DNA of 64,000 nt, taken from positions 1 through 64,000 of the forward strand of contig AP017424.1 of NCBI GenBank assembly GCA_002355495.1, in the 5' to 3' direction. The DNA is from Streptomyces laurentii. Lineage in GTDB: Bacteria > Actinomycetota > Actinomycetes > Streptomycetales > Streptomycetaceae. Positions within the stretch are counted from its first letter, which is position 1, and every line of letters begins with the position of its first letter. Under the pieces are notes generated by a model, which did no database searches, was not told the origin of the DNA, and saw only the letters and a program-made list of their open reading frames with translations. The translations under genes were made by a program, and so were the position numbers. Shown piece by piece: positions 52,883-62,421 of the stretch.

Positions 52883-53330
52883 GAGGGCCGCGCCGACATC
52901 ACCAGTCGGAGCGTGTTCGGGACCGCAAGGCGATGACACGGAAAGATGCCTCCTCACGCGCCCCCTGACGGGGCGTCACGACATATTCCGTAACAGTAGA
53001 CCGCCGATCCGGACGCCGGACCCGGAATGCGTTTCCTCCCCGAAGCCGGCAAACACGCACATTCGTTCAGGCCGCCACACCCGCCCCACCCCCTCACCCC
53101 CCTCACCCGAGAGTCCTCGCGCGGGGGCGAGCCGGTCCTGGGCCCCTTGGCGGCACGATCAACGCCGGCGGTCCGCCGATGAGTGGACCGACCGGCCCTT
53201 CCCTTCCGCTGGATGGACCCACTCGTTTCGGCGGTTTGGCCGAAGTGTGTGTAGACCGGATAGATGCCTGGGGCATGTAGTGGGGACGGCACCACGACCA
53301 AGACCGACGATCGCCTTCTGCGAGGTCCCC
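52883..53330. promoter_or_regulatory. Divergent promoter region upstream of the CYP105-like gene
   Basis: No gene. Two inverted repeats are visible: GGTCC-N10-GGACC at 53170-53189, and TTCGGC-N6-GCCGAA at 53227-53244. The second lies about 90 bases before the P450 start and is the better operator candidate. A TAGACCGGATAGAT stretch after it may hold the -10 region. Confidence 0.45.
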
Positions 53331-54521
53331 ATGACCGAAGCCGTGGCTTTTCCCCAGAGTCGAACCTGCCCCTACCACCCGCCGGCCGCCTACGACACGT
53401 TGCGCGAGGAGCGCCCGCTGTCGCGGGTGACCCTGTGGAACGGGCGTGAGGTGTGGGTCGTCACCGGGCACCAGGCCGCACGCGCCCTGCTCGCCGACCA
53501 GCGGCTGTCCACCGATTCCACACAGGAGGGGTTCCCGCTGCTGGCCGAGCGGGCCGAAGCCGCGGCACGGCGGCGCAGAGCGGCGCTGCTGGGCTGGGAC
53601 GACCCGGAGCACAACGTGCAACGGCGCATGCTGATCCCGAGTTTCACGCTACGCCGGGCCGAGGGCCTGCGTCCGCGGATCGAGGCGATCGTCGAGCGGC
53701 TGCTGGACGAGCTGGAGGCCGCAGGGTCGTCGGCGGAGCTGGTGAGCGCGTTCGCGCTGCCAGTGCCGTCCATGGTGATCTGTGAGCTGCTGGGCGTCCC
53801 GTACGAGGATCACGAGTTCTTCGAGGAGCAGTCGCGGCGCTTGCTCCGTGGCCCCAAGGCCGCGGACATAGAGGCCGCGCGGCTCCGTCTCGAGGGCTAT
53901 CTCGGCGAACTGATCGACGGCAAGCAGACGAAGCCGGGTGAGGGCGTCATCGACGATCTGATGACCCGGCAGCGCGAGGAGGGCCGGCCCGACCGCGACG
54001 AGCTGATCCAGCTGGCCCTGATACTGCTGGTCGCGGGGCACGAGACCACGGCGAACATGATCTCGCTGGGCACGTTCACCTTGCTGCGGCAGCCCGAGCG
54101 GCTGGTGGAGCTGCGGGCCGATCCGTCGCTGCTGCCCGCGGCCGTGGAGGAACTGCTGCGCTTCCTGTCGATCGCGGACGGGATGGTGCGGGTGGCCCGG
54201 GAGGACATCGAGGTCGGGGACGTCGTGATCCGGGCGGGCGAGGGCGTGGTGTTCTCGACGTCGGTGATCAACCGGGACGGCTCGGTGTTCGCGGATCCGG
54301 ACTCGCTGGATTGGTCGCGTTCCGCCCGCCACCATCTGGCGTTCGGGTTCGGCATCCATCAGTGTCTGGGGCAGAACCTGGCGCGGATGGAACTGGAGAT
54401 CGCGCTGGGGGCGCTGCTGCGCAGGCTGCCGGGGCTGCGGCTGGCCGCGCCGGCCGAGGAGATCCCTTTCAAGCCGGGGGACACGATCCAGGGGATGCTC
54501 GAGCTCCCCGTCGCTTGGTGA
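53331..54521 (+). CDS. Cytochrome P450, CYP105-like
   Basis: A 396-residue P450. It has the I-helix LLVAGHETTANMISLG, ExxR in VEELLRFLS and the heme loop FGFGIHQCLGQNLAR with Cys345. The N-terminal TCPYHPPAAYDTL and WVVTGHQAARALLADQRLS are typical of CYP105. CYP105 enzymes of Streptomyces hydroxylate xenobiotics, macrolides or vitamin D. A ferredoxin gene follows 14 bases later, as in the inducible SuaC/SuaB type pair. ATG at 53331 is preferred, with CGAGGTCCCC as a weak ribosome site. Confidence 0.94.
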   Translation: MTEAVAFPQSRTCPYHPPAAYDTLREERPLSRVTLWNGREVWVVTGHQAARALLADQRLSTDSTQEGFPLLAERAEAAARRRRAALLGWDDPEHNVQRRMLIPSFTLRRAEGLRPRIEAIVERLLDELEAAGSSAELVSAFALPVPSMVICELLGVPYEDHEFFEEQSRRLLRGPKAADIEAARLRLEGYLGELIDGKQTKPGEGVIDDLMTRQREEGRPDRDELIQLALILLVAGHETTANMISLGTFTLLRQPERLVELRADPSLLPAAVEELLRFLSIADGMVRVAREDIEVGDVVIRAGEGVVFSTSVINRDGSVFADPDSLDWSRSARHHLAFGFGIHQCLGQNLARMELEIALGALLRRLPGLRLAAPAEEIPFKPGDTIQGMLELPVAW

Positions 54522-54535
54522 GAGGAAGCTGCCGG

Positions 54536-54727
54536 ATGCGTATTTCCGTCGACACGGGTGTGTGTATCGGCGCGGGCCAGTGCGCGCTGGTCGCCCCCGA
54601 GGTGTTCACGCAGGACGAGGACGGCTTCAGCATGGTCCTGCCGGGGCGCGAGGACGGGCCGGTCGGGCCGCTCGTGCGGGAGGCGGTGCGGGCCTGTCCC
54701 GTGCAGGCGATCACGGTGAACGAGTAG
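54536..54727 (+). CDS. [3Fe-4S] ferredoxin, partner of the P450
   Basis: A 63-residue ferredoxin with ligands C10, C16 and C54 (VCIGAGQC, RACPVQA). Position 13 is Ala, so the cluster is the three-iron type used by CYP105 P450s. It begins 14 bases after the P450 stop behind AGAGGAAG and is cotranscribed. It probably draws electrons from a reductase encoded elsewhere; the reductase near 33 kb is a candidate only by analogy. Confidence 0.94.
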   Translation: MRISVDTGVCIGAGQCALVAPEVFTQDEDGFSMVLPGREDGPVGPLVREAVRACPVQAITVNE

Positions 54728-54745
54728 CTTCCCCGCGCACCGCTC

Positions 54746-54790
54746 CACGGGTCCGGCCGGGTCGATCACATCGACCCGGCCGGACCCGTG
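54746..54790. terminator. 21-bp perfect hairpin between convergent genes
   Basis: Arms of 21 exact bases with a CAC loop lie between the ferredoxin stop and the end of the ComB-like gene on the other strand. A strong bidirectional terminator. Confidence 0.88.
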
Positions 54791-54815
54791 TCACCGCTTC
54801 ACCGCGCCACCGCTC

Positions 54816-55577
54816 TCAGGTATGCGTCGAGTCCGCCGTGTCCGCGGGGTGCACCGGGCGCAGGACCGTCATGGTGTCCTCTTGTCGTGCCACCATCGCG
54901 TACGGGAATCGGTCCAGCTCCAGGCAGAGGGCGGCGTCGTCCTGGTGGATGCCCCGATGCCCGCGCCGCACGCCGTCGGCGAGTCGGGCGGCCCCGCGGG
55001 AGGTGCGGGCGCGGTGGAGATACGGCTCCGCGTGCTCGATCTCGCCGGGTTCCGCGTCGCCGCCCACCGGGCCGGCGAGGGCGCGGCGGCTGATGTACTG
55101 AGCGCAGGCCAGATCCTCCTCCGCCTGGCCGTCGTCGCCGGTGACCACGAAGGTCACCGGCCGGGTGCCTCCTTCGGCGCGCAGCAGGCGGGCCGTCGCG
55201 CCGGCCACCACGAAACTCGCGCACAGGACGAGCGGGGCGCCGGCGACCGCAAGTGCGCCGCGCGTACCGGCCGTCGTCCGCTGGATGAGGGTGCGACCGG
55301 TCAGGTCGGCGGAGCGGACGAGTCCGGGCGAGTTCACGAGGTCGAATCCGGGGGCCGGGGCACCGTCTTTCAGCGCGAGCCAGTCGGGATGCGCTTCCTT
55401 CCATTCCAGGGCGGACCGATCGGTCCCGGCCAGGACGATCCGTTCGGCGCCGCGCGCGAAGGCCCAGGCGGCGACCGTGAACGCGCGCATCACGTCGATG
55501 ACGACGGCGACGCTCCCGGTGGTGGCCGTTCCCGGGGACTCGGCGGGGTCGGGGATGCCGGTGAAACGGTGCTTCAT
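54816..55577 (-). CDS. 2-phosphosulfolactate phosphatase family protein (ComB-like)
   Basis: A 253-residue enzyme. [20 protein letters not shown] near the start carries the Asp and Arg of the family. The further motifs are [25 protein letters not shown] and [20 protein letters not shown]. Homologues hydrolyse 2-phospho-3-sulfolactate in coenzyme M synthesis in archaea; many actinobacteria carry the gene without making coenzyme M, so the true substrate is uncertain. ATG at 55577 is set by the conserved start. The divergent small gene begins about 90 bases away. Confidence 0.88.
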   Translation of the reverse strand: MKHRFTGIPDPAESPGTATTGSVAVVIDVMRAFTVAAWAFARGAERIVLAGTDRSALEWKEAHPDWLALKDGAPAPGFDLVNSPGLVRSADLTGRTLIQRTTAGTRGALAVAGAPLVLCASFVVAGATARLLRAEGGTRPVTFVVTGDDGQAEEDLACAQYISRRALAGPVGGDAEPGEIEHAEPYLHRARTSRGAARLADGVRRGHRGIHQDDAALCLELDRFPYAMVARQEDTMTVLRPVHPADTADSTHT

Positions 55578-55670
55578 GCCGTCATCCTGCCGGTCACCTG
55601 CCGCTCGGCTCCAGAGGCCGTCGCTATCCTGCTCGAAAAGCACATAAGCGTACGGGGAGAGGGACCTCTG

Positions 55671-56036
55671 ATGGGGAACTGGGTTTGGATACCGCTTGTC
55701 CTGTTCTGGACCGGCGGGTTCGCCTGGGCCGCGGACAACGTCCGTACGGCACTGAGGAACCGGCACGAGCGCAAGATGGAAATGCTGGAGGCCCACCGCC
55801 AGGAGCGGCTGGCGCTGGACGCCTCGAACCGGACGCCCGAGCCGGTGTGCGGATGCACGCATCATCTGGCCAAGCACGACAAGCAGGGCCGGTGCCACGA
55901 GCGGGTGGAGATCCCGGTCGCCTGGGACGAGAACAAGAAGCCGCTGCGGTTCGAGGCCGGGCAGTGCAACTGTCAGCAGTACGTGGGGCCGCAGCCGTTG
56001 TCCACGGTCTACGCGGATGAGCTGACCGATCTCTAG
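55671..56036 (+). CDS. Small membrane-anchored protein with Cys/His-rich motif
   Basis: A 121-residue protein: one N-terminal helix ([20 protein letters not shown]), a coiled-coil-like basic segment ([20 protein letters not shown]), then a Cys/His cluster [20 protein letters not shown] and a later QCNCQQYVG. The C-x-C-x-H ... C ... C-x-C spacing could bind zinc. This type is widespread in Streptomyces with unknown role. GGGGAGAGGG precedes the ATG. Confidence 0.8.
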   Translation: MGNWVWIPLVLFWTGGFAWAADNVRTALRNRHERKMEMLEAHRQERLALDASNRTPEPVCGCTHHLAKHDKQGRCHERVEIPVAWDENKKPLRFEAGQCNCQQYVGPQPLSTVYADELTDL

Positions 56037-56086
56037 ACGGCCCCGGGCGACGGTAGCCCTGGCGACGGGACTGCGGGCAGGACTGC

Positions 56087-56116
56087 TGGGGTGCTCCTCG
56101 GCTGACGAGCACCCCA
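56087..56116 (+). terminator. Hairpin after the Cys/His-rich gene
   Basis: A 10-bp perfect stem (TGGGGTGCTC and complement) with a 10-nt loop, about 50 bases after the stop codon. Confidence 0.6.
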
Positions 56117-56228
56117 TCGCCGTGGAGGACTCCGCGACGGAGGCACGCGTGGTCTCCTCCTGTTGGAGTGTCGAGGTCGGAAGTCCGACCCGCTGCCCCC
56201 TCACCTTCGAATGATCTTGTGATGCAGA

Positions 56229-56600
56229 ATGGCCGGCATGAGACTCCCGGCCCCTCTGCATGTGCTCAACGAGGGCATCGCGTTCCTTTTGGAGCTCGCG
56301 GCACTCGCGTGCCTTGCCTGGTGGGGCTGGCACAGTGCGGAGAGCATCGCGCTACGGCTGGTTCTCGCCATCGCGGCACCCGTGGCGGCGGCTGTCGTGT
56401 GGGGGTTGTTCGCCTCCCCCAAGGCGACGTTCACGCTGCCACTGGCCGGTGTCCTCGCGGTGAAGGCGCTGGTGTTCGGCGCCGCGGTGGCCACCCTGTG
56501 GGCGGTCGAACGCCCCACGTGGGCCCTGGTGTTCGGAATCATCGCCGTTGTGAACACGGGCCTCGCGGCCCTGGACTCCCAGGCCGCGATGCACCGCTGA
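56229..56600 (+). CDS. YrdB-family (DUF2568) membrane protein
   Basis: A 123-residue integral membrane protein with four helices: [60 protein letters not shown] and [16 protein letters not shown]. The [17 protein letters not shown] segment is the DUF2568 signature. Role unknown. ATG at 56229 or 56238 are both usable. Confidence 0.87.
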   Translation: MAGMRLPAPLHVLNEGIAFLLELAALACLAWWGWHSAESIALRLVLAIAAPVAAAVVWGLFASPKATFTLPLAGVLAVKALVFGAAVATLWAVERPTWALVFGIIAVVNTGLAALDSQAAMHR

Positions 56601-56722
56601 ACCCTGAGGCCTGCTGTACGGAGCGGACGTGACCGTGACCGCGTTCGCGACCGAACAGCAGGCCCTCGGTACGCCGCCCAGTCGGCGGGCCGGACGGAAG
56701 ACGGCGTATCTCCGGCGATTCG

Positions 56723-57967
56723 CTACTCCCGCCCGCCGGACGCTCCCTCCCACCTGGCGCGCGCCCCGGTGACGTACGCACGGCCGGTCAGCGCCGCCGC
56801 CAGCGCCGACAGCACCACGCTGGTCCACAAAGCGCCACGTGGGTCGCCCGCATTGGCGGTCACGGCGGCCGCCAGCAACGGGCCGGCGAATGCTCCGATG
56901 TTGAGCGACACCGTTGCGAAGGCGCCCGAGAGGGACGGTGCTTCGGTCGCGAGTCGCAGCACGCGGTTGACGAGTGTCGTGCCGAGCGCGAAGGACAGTG
57001 TGCCCTGGACGGCCGCGAGGACGAACAGGGCCACGGGGTGCGCCGCGACCAGGGCGAACAAGGTCCACGCGGCGACGAGGACACCGAGAGCGAGGGGCAC
57101 TCTGAGGGTGGTGCGGCCCGCGAGGGTGACGCCGGCGAACGCCCCCAGTCCGAAGGTCGCGAGCAGCGCGGGGACGATGCCGGACGGTAGGCGGGTGACG
57201 TCGGTGGCGACGAGGGCCAGGAACGCGAAGCCGGCGAAGGTGGCGCCGTTGACAAGGGCGCCGGAGACGAGGGCGGCCCGCAGCGGCCGCGAGCGGAGGG
57301 TCCTCAGTTCGTTCCTGAGAACGTGGTGGGCTGGACGCGAGCCGTCGCCGGATGAGGCAGCGGGCGGTGGGGTGGCCGGCACTTCCCCGGCTCCGGGCAC
57401 GGGGTCGCCTTCCCGGTCGGCGAAGGTGGCGCGGGCCGGGCGCAGGAGCAGGGCGAGCGCCGGCAGGCACAGGGCGGCAACGGCCCGGAACACCCAGCGC
57501 CAGCCGAGGTGTTCGCCCAGCGCCGCGCCCGCCGGGACGCCGACGACGCAGGCCAGGGTGACGCCCGACAGGAGGACGGCGGTCGCGCGGGCCTGCCGCG
57601 CCGGGCCGGCCAGGGCGGCCGCATAGGGCAGGGCCACCGCGAGGAATCCGGCGTTCGCCATCGCGGCGGCGACCCGGGTCGCGTACAGGACGGCGACGTC
57701 CGTCGTCAGCGCCCCGACGACGTGGACGACGACGAAGGCCGTCAGGAATCCGGCCAGTGCGGGGCGCGGGCGTCCGCGCGCTCCGAGCACCGCCATGAGC
57801 GGTGCGCCGACGATCATTCCGATCGCGTACGCCGAGGTCAGACCGGCGGCGGTCGAAGGGGACACGGACAGGTCGCGGGCGAGGCCGGGGACCAGTCCGG
57901 AGAGCATGAACTCGGAGGTGCCCTGGGCGAAGACGGCGAGACCCAGGACATGGACGAAGAAGGGCAC
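56723..57967 (-). CDS. MFS drug exporter, Cmx/CmlR chloramphenicol type
   Basis: A 414-residue 12-helix transporter. Its start PFFVHVLGLAVFAQGTSEFM is diagnostic of Streptomyces and Corynebacterium chloramphenicol exporters. The helix 2-3 loop is GAPLMAVLGARGRPRPAL, and GVTLACVVGVPAGAALGEHL is the antiporter motif C-like region. A polar loop near residue 205 divides the halves. It is probably a proton-coupled exporter of chloramphenicol-like or endogenous compounds. GTG at 57967 matches family starts. Confidence 0.9.
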   Translation of the reverse strand: MPFFVHVLGLAVFAQGTSEFMLSGLVPGLARDLSVSPSTAAGLTSAYAIGMIVGAPLMAVLGARGRPRPALAGFLTAFVVVHVVGALTTDVAVLYATRVAAAMANAGFLAVALPYAAALAGPARQARATAVLLSGVTLACVVGVPAGAALGEHLGWRWVFRAVAALCLPALALLLRPARATFADREGDPVPGAGEVPATPPPAASSGDGSRPAHHVLRNELRTLRSRPLRAALVSGALVNGATFAGFAFLALVATDVTRLPSGIVPALLATFGLGAFAGVTLAGRTTLRVPLALGVLVAAWTLFALVAAHPVALFVLAAVQGTLSFALGTTLVNRVLRLATEAPSLSGAFATVSLNIGAFAGPLLAAAVTANAGDPRGALWTSVVLSALAAALTGRAYVTGARARWEGASGGRE

Positions 57968-58285
57968 GGGTGTCGGCTCCGGTGACGAGAGTGCGGACCA
58001 GATGGATCCGTGGGCCGCGCGCCGCATCGTGCGCAGGTGCCCGTTCGGATCCGGGACGCGTCTGTGGTCACGCGTGGCGGAGCCGGCCGGGAACCTGGCG
58101 GTTCCGGCTCAGCTCGGGCTCCGCCGCCGGGTGACCGGCGGCTGGATTCTCTCCGACTCGGGGCTCGTCACGCCGCGAACGGTATCCGTCGTCCGGACGG
58201 CGGGACAACCGGTTTTCCGTGCGGAGCGTCCGGGCCGCGCCAAGGGGCCTCGGGCGCGCTCGCCCGTACCCCCGCGACACGGGCC
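57968..58285. other. Spacer between the exporter and the DapA-like gene
   Basis: Both neighbours are on the minus strand. The stretch holds the exporter promoter. No gene or strong hairpin is recognised. Confidence 0.4.
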
Positions 58286-59209
58286 TCAGCGGACGGCTTC
58301 CTCCCGTAGCGCCTGCTCCACGGAGGCCAGTTCCTTCAGCGCCCCCGTCACCGACTCCTCCGACGCGGCGACGTGCGGCAGCCGGACGTCCGGCGTGGGG
58401 ATCCGCCCCTGGGCGTGGAGGACGCCCTTGATCACGGTCGGGTTCGGCTCGGCGAACAGGCGGGCCGACAGGCGCGCCAGGTGATGGCCGAGGGTGCGGG
58501 CACGGGGTACGTCGCCGGTACGCCAGGCGTCGACGAGTTCGACGAACCGGCCGGTGGCCAGGTGGGCGGAGGCGAGGATCCCACCGGCCGCGCCGAGCGC
58601 GAGCAGCGGCGAGGTGAACACGTCGTCGCCGGCCAGGACGGCGAAGCCGGGCGGCAGGTCGCCGAGGAGGTCGACGGTGTCCTGGTCGACGCCGCCGACG
58701 GCGTGCTTGACGCCGACGACGCCGGGGATCCGGCCGAGGGCGCGCAGGGTGGCGGCGTCGACCGGAAGCCCGGTGCGGTACGGGATGTGGTAGACGATCA
58801 GCGGTACGGGACTGTCGGCGGCGAGCCGCGTGAAGTGGGCGATCACGCCGTCCCGGGCCGGGCGGACGAACGCGGGGACGGTCACCAGGGCCGCTCGGAT
58901 CTCCGGTACGCGGGCCAGGGCGGCGAGTTCCCGGGCCGCCGCGGCCGTGGCGCCGTGGCCTGCGCCGACGACGAGCTGGGCGTCGCGTTCCCGGCAGACC
59001 CGGGCGCACGTGTCGACGACGGCCCGCCGTTCGTCGGGGTCGAGGGCGGCGGTCTCGCCGGTGGTGCCGAGCGCGACGAGTCCGGCGGCGCCGTCGTCGA
59101 GGGCGGTGTGCGCGAGTCCCGCCAGCGCGTCGAGGTCGAGGCGCCCGTCGGAGGCGAAGGGGGTGACGAGGGGTACGTGGATCCCGTACGGGAGGAAGTC
59201 CTGTGCCAT
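58286..59209 (-). CDS. DapA-family (dihydrodipicolinate synthase-like) lyase
   Basis: A 307-residue TIM-barrel class I aldolase. It has LVALGTTGETAALDPDERRA with the TTGE motif, VGAGHGATAAAARELAAL, Tyr in LIVYHIPYRTGLP and the Schiff-base Lys in GVVGVKHAVGG. True DapA is encoded elsewhere in Streptomyces cores; this copy is linked to a divergent LysR, so it probably cleaves or makes a sugar acid or other 2-oxo acid. The ATG at 59209 follows TCGACGGC and matches the usual start. Confidence 0.9.
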   Translation of the reverse strand: MAQDFLPYGIHVPLVTPFASDGRLDLDALAGLAHTALDDGAAGLVALGTTGETAALDPDERRAVVDTCARVCRERDAQLVVGAGHGATAAAARELAALARVPEIRAALVTVPAFVRPARDGVIAHFTRLAADSPVPLIVYHIPYRTGLPVDAATLRALGRIPGVVGVKHAVGGVDQDTVDLLGDLPPGFAVLAGDDVFTSPLLALGAAGGILASAHLATGRFVELVDAWRTGDVPRARTLGHHLARLSARLFAEPNPTVIKGVLHAQGRIPTPDVRLPHVAASEESVTGALKELASVEQALREEAVR

Positions 59210-59281
59210 GCCGTCGAGCCTGCGGGCGCGGCACCCTCCAGGTCCAGTTCGCATTTTCGACGGGAAGCGTAAGCTGAGCTG

Positions 59282-60262
59282 ATGCTTGATGTACGACGTC
59301 TGCGGCTGCTGCGCGAACTGGCCCTGCGCGGAACCATCGCCGCCGTGGCCGAGGCCCTGGCGTTCACTCCGTCGGCGGTGTCGCAGCAGCTCGGCACTCT
59401 GGAGCGGGAGGCGGGAGTGGCGCTTCTGGAACGTTCCGGGCGCGGGGTACGGCTGACGCCGGCCGGGCGGAATCTCGTCCGTCACGCGGAGGCGGTCCTG
59501 GAGCGTCTCGAACAGGCGGAGGCCGAACTCGCCGAGGCGCGGCACGGCCCGGCGGGGCCGCTGCGGATCGGGGCCTTCCCGACGGCGACGCGGGCGCTCG
59601 TGCCGGAGGCGCTCGTGCTGCTCGCGGCCCGGTTTCCGGCGCTGGAGCCGATGGTGAGCGAGATGGATCCGGCCGGAGTGGCGCACGCGTTGCGCGCGGG
59701 GGACCTGGATGTGGCCCTCGTCCACGACTACGACCTGGTGCCGGCGCCGCCGGAGCCGGGGCTCGCCGCCGTGCCGCTGTGCGAGGAGGCGATGTACCTG
59801 GCCTGCCCCGGCGACGGGGGCGACGCCGATGACGCGGCGGTCGGCTCTGGCGGCCTGGAGTTGCTCGCGCCGCACCGGAGCGTGCCGTGGATCATGGCGG
59901 CGCCGGACACGCTGTGCCGGGCGGCGACCGAGCAGATGTGCCGGGCCGCGGGGTTCGTGCCGCGGGTACGGCACCAGGTGGACGAGTTCGCGACGGTGCT
60001 GGCGTTCGTGGCGGCGGGCCACGGCATCGCGGTCGTACCCCAGTTGGGAGCGGCGGACCCGCCCGCGGGGGTGCGTCTGACGGCTCTTCCGGTCCGGCGC
60101 AGGACCCGGGTCGCGTTCCGTGGCGGCGCCGGCGCCCACCCGGCGGTCGCCGCGCTCACCCGGGCCCTGCGGGACGCCGTACCGGAGTCTCTGCGGATGA
60201 TCTCCTCCCCCGGCGCGGAGGTCCCCATGCCGTCCCCGCTCCCATCCCCGTCCGCACCCTGA
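59282..60262 (+). CDS. LysR-family regulator of the DapA-like gene
   Basis: A 326-residue LysR protein: VRRLRLLRELALRGTIAAVA, then EALAFTPSAVSQQLGTLERE as recognition helix, VALLERSGRGVRLTPAG, and an effector domain with TATRALVPEALVLL and DVALVHDYDL. The C-terminus has a Ser/Pro tail. The divergent gap of 72 bases to the DapA-like gene contains TTTTCGACGGGAAGCG, a candidate operator. The head-to-head layout is the classic LysR regulator-target arrangement. Confidence 0.93.
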   Translation: MLDVRRLRLLRELALRGTIAAVAEALAFTPSAVSQQLGTLEREAGVALLERSGRGVRLTPAGRNLVRHAEAVLERLEQAEAELAEARHGPAGPLRIGAFPTATRALVPEALVLLAARFPALEPMVSEMDPAGVAHALRAGDLDVALVHDYDLVPAPPEPGLAAVPLCEEAMYLACPGDGGDADDAAVGSGGLELLAPHRSVPWIMAAPDTLCRAATEQMCRAAGFVPRVRHQVDEFATVLAFVAAGHGIAVVPQLGAADPPAGVRLTALPVRRRTRVAFRGGAGAHPAVAALTRALRDAVPESLRMISSPGAEVPMPSPLPSPSAP

Positions 60263-60281
60263 CGCGAGATATTGCAACGAG

Positions 60282-60292
60282 CGATCCAAAAC
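60282..60292. promoter_or_regulatory. TetR operator half upstream of tetR
   Basis: CGATCCAAAAC lies 16 bases before the TetR start codon and is repeated exactly upstream of the exporter gene. Confidence 0.6.
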
Positions 60293-60307
60293 ATCTAGGG
60301 TGAGGCC

Positions 60308-60904
60308 ATGGCGCGACCGAGGATGTTCGACGAGGAGCGCGCCCTGGGCGCGGCGATGCGCACGTTCTGGGAGAAGGGCTACGAGGCCACCTCCACCCAG
60401 GACCTGTGCGACGCCACCGGACTGGGGCGCAGCAGCATCTACAACACCTTCAAGAGCAAGCACGATCTGTTCGCGCGCGCGTTGACCCACTACATCGACA
60501 CGACGACGGCCACCCAGCTGGTGATCCTGGGGGACAGCCGGCTCAGCGGGGCGGACCGGTTGCGCGCCCTGCTCGCCGTGATCGTGGACGCCGAGACCGA
60601 ACACCGGACGGGCGGACGCAGTATGGGCTGCCTGACCGTGAACACCACGGTCGAGCTGGCCGGCCGGGACCCGATGGCCGCGAGCCTGCTGGAGCGGGAC
60701 ACGGCCCGCCGACTGGCGGCCCTGCGCGCGGTGATCGAGGAAGGTCGCCGCGACGGCAGCATCACCTCGCCCCGGGAGGCCGGGGCGCTGGCACGGTTCG
60801 TCAACGCGGCCATCGGCGGCATGCGCGTGTCCGGGCAGGGCGGCGCCGACCGGGCCACGCTGGAATCGATCGCCGAGGTCACGCTGGACGCGCTGACGCG
60901 CTGA
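60308..60904 (+). CDS. TetR-family transcriptional repressor
   Basis: A 198-residue TetR protein: ARPRMFDEERALGAAMRTFW, then EKGYEATSTQDLCDATGLGR and SSIYNTFKSKHDLFARAL form the helix-turn-helix. The ligand domain has MGCLTVNTTVELAGRDP, a segment common in TetR proteins next to MFS genes. It shares an operator word with the MFS gene 180 bases downstream, so it is probably autoregulated and represses the exporter. Confidence 0.93.
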   Translation: MARPRMFDEERALGAAMRTFWEKGYEATSTQDLCDATGLGRSSIYNTFKSKHDLFARALTHYIDTTTATQLVILGDSRLSGADRLRALLAVIVDAETEHRTGGRSMGCLTVNTTVELAGRDPMAASLLERDTARRLAALRAVIEEGRRDGSITSPREAGALARFVNAAIGGMRVSGQGGADRATLESIAEVTLDALTR

Positions 60905-60999
60905 CGCGCTGACCCGCTCCCCCGCCCTCTCCTCCTTCCCTCTCGTCCGACTCCCCCGCGCTCCGCGCCCGCATCGCGCGATGCATCCGCATGCCCACT

Positions 61000-61022
61000 T
61001 TTTGAACTGATCGATCCAAAAC
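61000..61022. promoter_or_regulatory. TetR operator upstream of the MFS gene
   Basis: TTTTG at 61000-61004 and CAAAA at 61017-61021 are complementary around a TGATCGATC centre. The right half contains the same CGATCCAAAAC word as upstream of tetR. Size and symmetry suit a TetR dimer. Confidence 0.65.
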
Positions 61023-61085
61023 TATCCGACAGCGTCGCCGGCCCGTCCCCGGCCGGCGACGCGTTCCTTTACAAGGAGACCGACC

Positions 61086-62285
61086 GTGCCCCGTGCCGTA
61101 TACGTCCTGGCGCTCGGCATCTTCGCCATGGTGACCAGCGAGTTCGTGGTCGCCGGACTGATGCCGCAGATGGCCGACGGACTGAACGTGACTGTCGGTC
61201 AAGTCGGCTATCTCATCAGCGCGTTCACCGTCGCGATGTCGGCGGGTGGGCCGTTCCTGACCGTCGCGTTGATGAGATTCTCGCCGCGTACGGCCCTGAT
61301 GGTGCTGTTCGCGGTGTTCCTGGCGGGCAACGTGCTGGCCGCCACCGCGACCGGATACGCCACGATGATGGCCGCGCGTATCGTCACGGGCATCGCCTCC
61401 CAGGCCTTCTTCGGCGTGGCCGTCTCGCTGTGCGCCACGCTCACCCGCCCCGAGGTGCGCGGCCGCGCCATCGCCGTGGCGATGAACGGCCTCATGCTGG
61501 GCACCTTGCTCGGACTGCCGATGTCCACCCTGATCGGCGACCGCTTCGGCTGGCGCGCCGCCTTCTGGACCATCAACCTGATCACCGTGATCGCCGCGCC
61601 GGCCACGGCCTTCGGCATCCCGCGCACCGCACGCCCCGAGGCGGGCGTCGGCTTCCGCCGCGAACTGGTCGTCTTCCGCAAACCCCGGCTGTGGCTGACG
61701 CTGTCCACGAGCACCCTCGTCATCGGCGCCACGTTCTCCGCCTTCAGCTACGTCAACCCGATCCTCACCGAGGTCACCGGCTTCTCGACCGGCACCGTGC
61801 CCCTCCTGCTCATCGCCTACGGCGCCGCCACCCTCGTGGGCAACACCGTCGTCGGCCGGCTCGCCGACCGCCACACAGCGGTGGTCCTCACCGCCGGACT
61901 CGCCCTCAACGCGGTCTTCCTCACCGGCTTCGCCCTCTTCACCGACCTTCCCGGCCCGGCGGTGGCCTGCCTGATGGGCATCGGCCTGGTCGGCGTCACC
62001 ATGAACCCGGCGATGGCGACCCGCGTCCAGCGCGCGGGCAGCCCCGGGCCGCTGGTCAACACGGTCCACTCCTCGTTCATCACACTCGGCGTCATCATCG
62101 GCTCCTCCGTCGGCGCCGCCCTGATCGGCCGGTGGGGTCTGCGTGCCCCGCTGTGGCTCGGTGCCGTCCTGGCCCTGACCGGACTGGCCACCGTCCTGCC
62201 CGACCTGCTCCGCCGTCCCGCCTCCCCCGTACGACCGCTCCCCGCGCCCCGGCCTGAGGAGCACGCGCCGCGCGTCGACGCCTGA
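61086..62285 (+). CDS. MFS exporter (AraJ/DHA1 type)
   Basis: A 399-residue 12-helix transporter: PRAVYVLALGIFAMVTSEFV, then GLMPQMADGLNVTVGQVGYL, as in DHA1 sugar or drug efflux proteins such as AraJ. GTLLGLPMSTLIGDRFGWRA is the helix 5 antiporter motif. The C-terminal tail is Pro/Arg-rich. GTG at 61086 follows AAGGAGACCGACC. Under control of the adjacent TetR by shared operator; substrate unknown. Confidence 0.92.
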   Translation: MPRAVYVLALGIFAMVTSEFVVAGLMPQMADGLNVTVGQVGYLISAFTVAMSAGGPFLTVALMRFSPRTALMVLFAVFLAGNVLAATATGYATMMAARIVTGIASQAFFGVAVSLCATLTRPEVRGRAIAVAMNGLMLGTLLGLPMSTLIGDRFGWRAAFWTINLITVIAAPATAFGIPRTARPEAGVGFRRELVVFRKPRLWLTLSTSTLVIGATFSAFSYVNPILTEVTGFSTGTVPLLLIAYGAATLVGNTVVGRLADRHTAVVLTAGLALNAVFLTGFALFTDLPGPAVACLMGIGLVGVTMNPAMATRVQRAGSPGPLVNTVHSSFITLGVIIGSSVGAALIGRWGLRAPLWLGAVLALTGLATVLPDLLRRPASPVRPLPAPRPEEHAPRVDA

Positions 62286-62421
62286 ACCAGTGCCGGGCGG
62301 CTGCCCGCGTCCGCCAACACGCCGTCCCCGGCGCCGCGTTCGGAGCCGGGAACGGTGCCCACGCGGCCGACCGCGCCGGCGCCGCGGCGGGCGTTCCGGC
62401 TCAGGAAGCGGTCAGAAGCGG

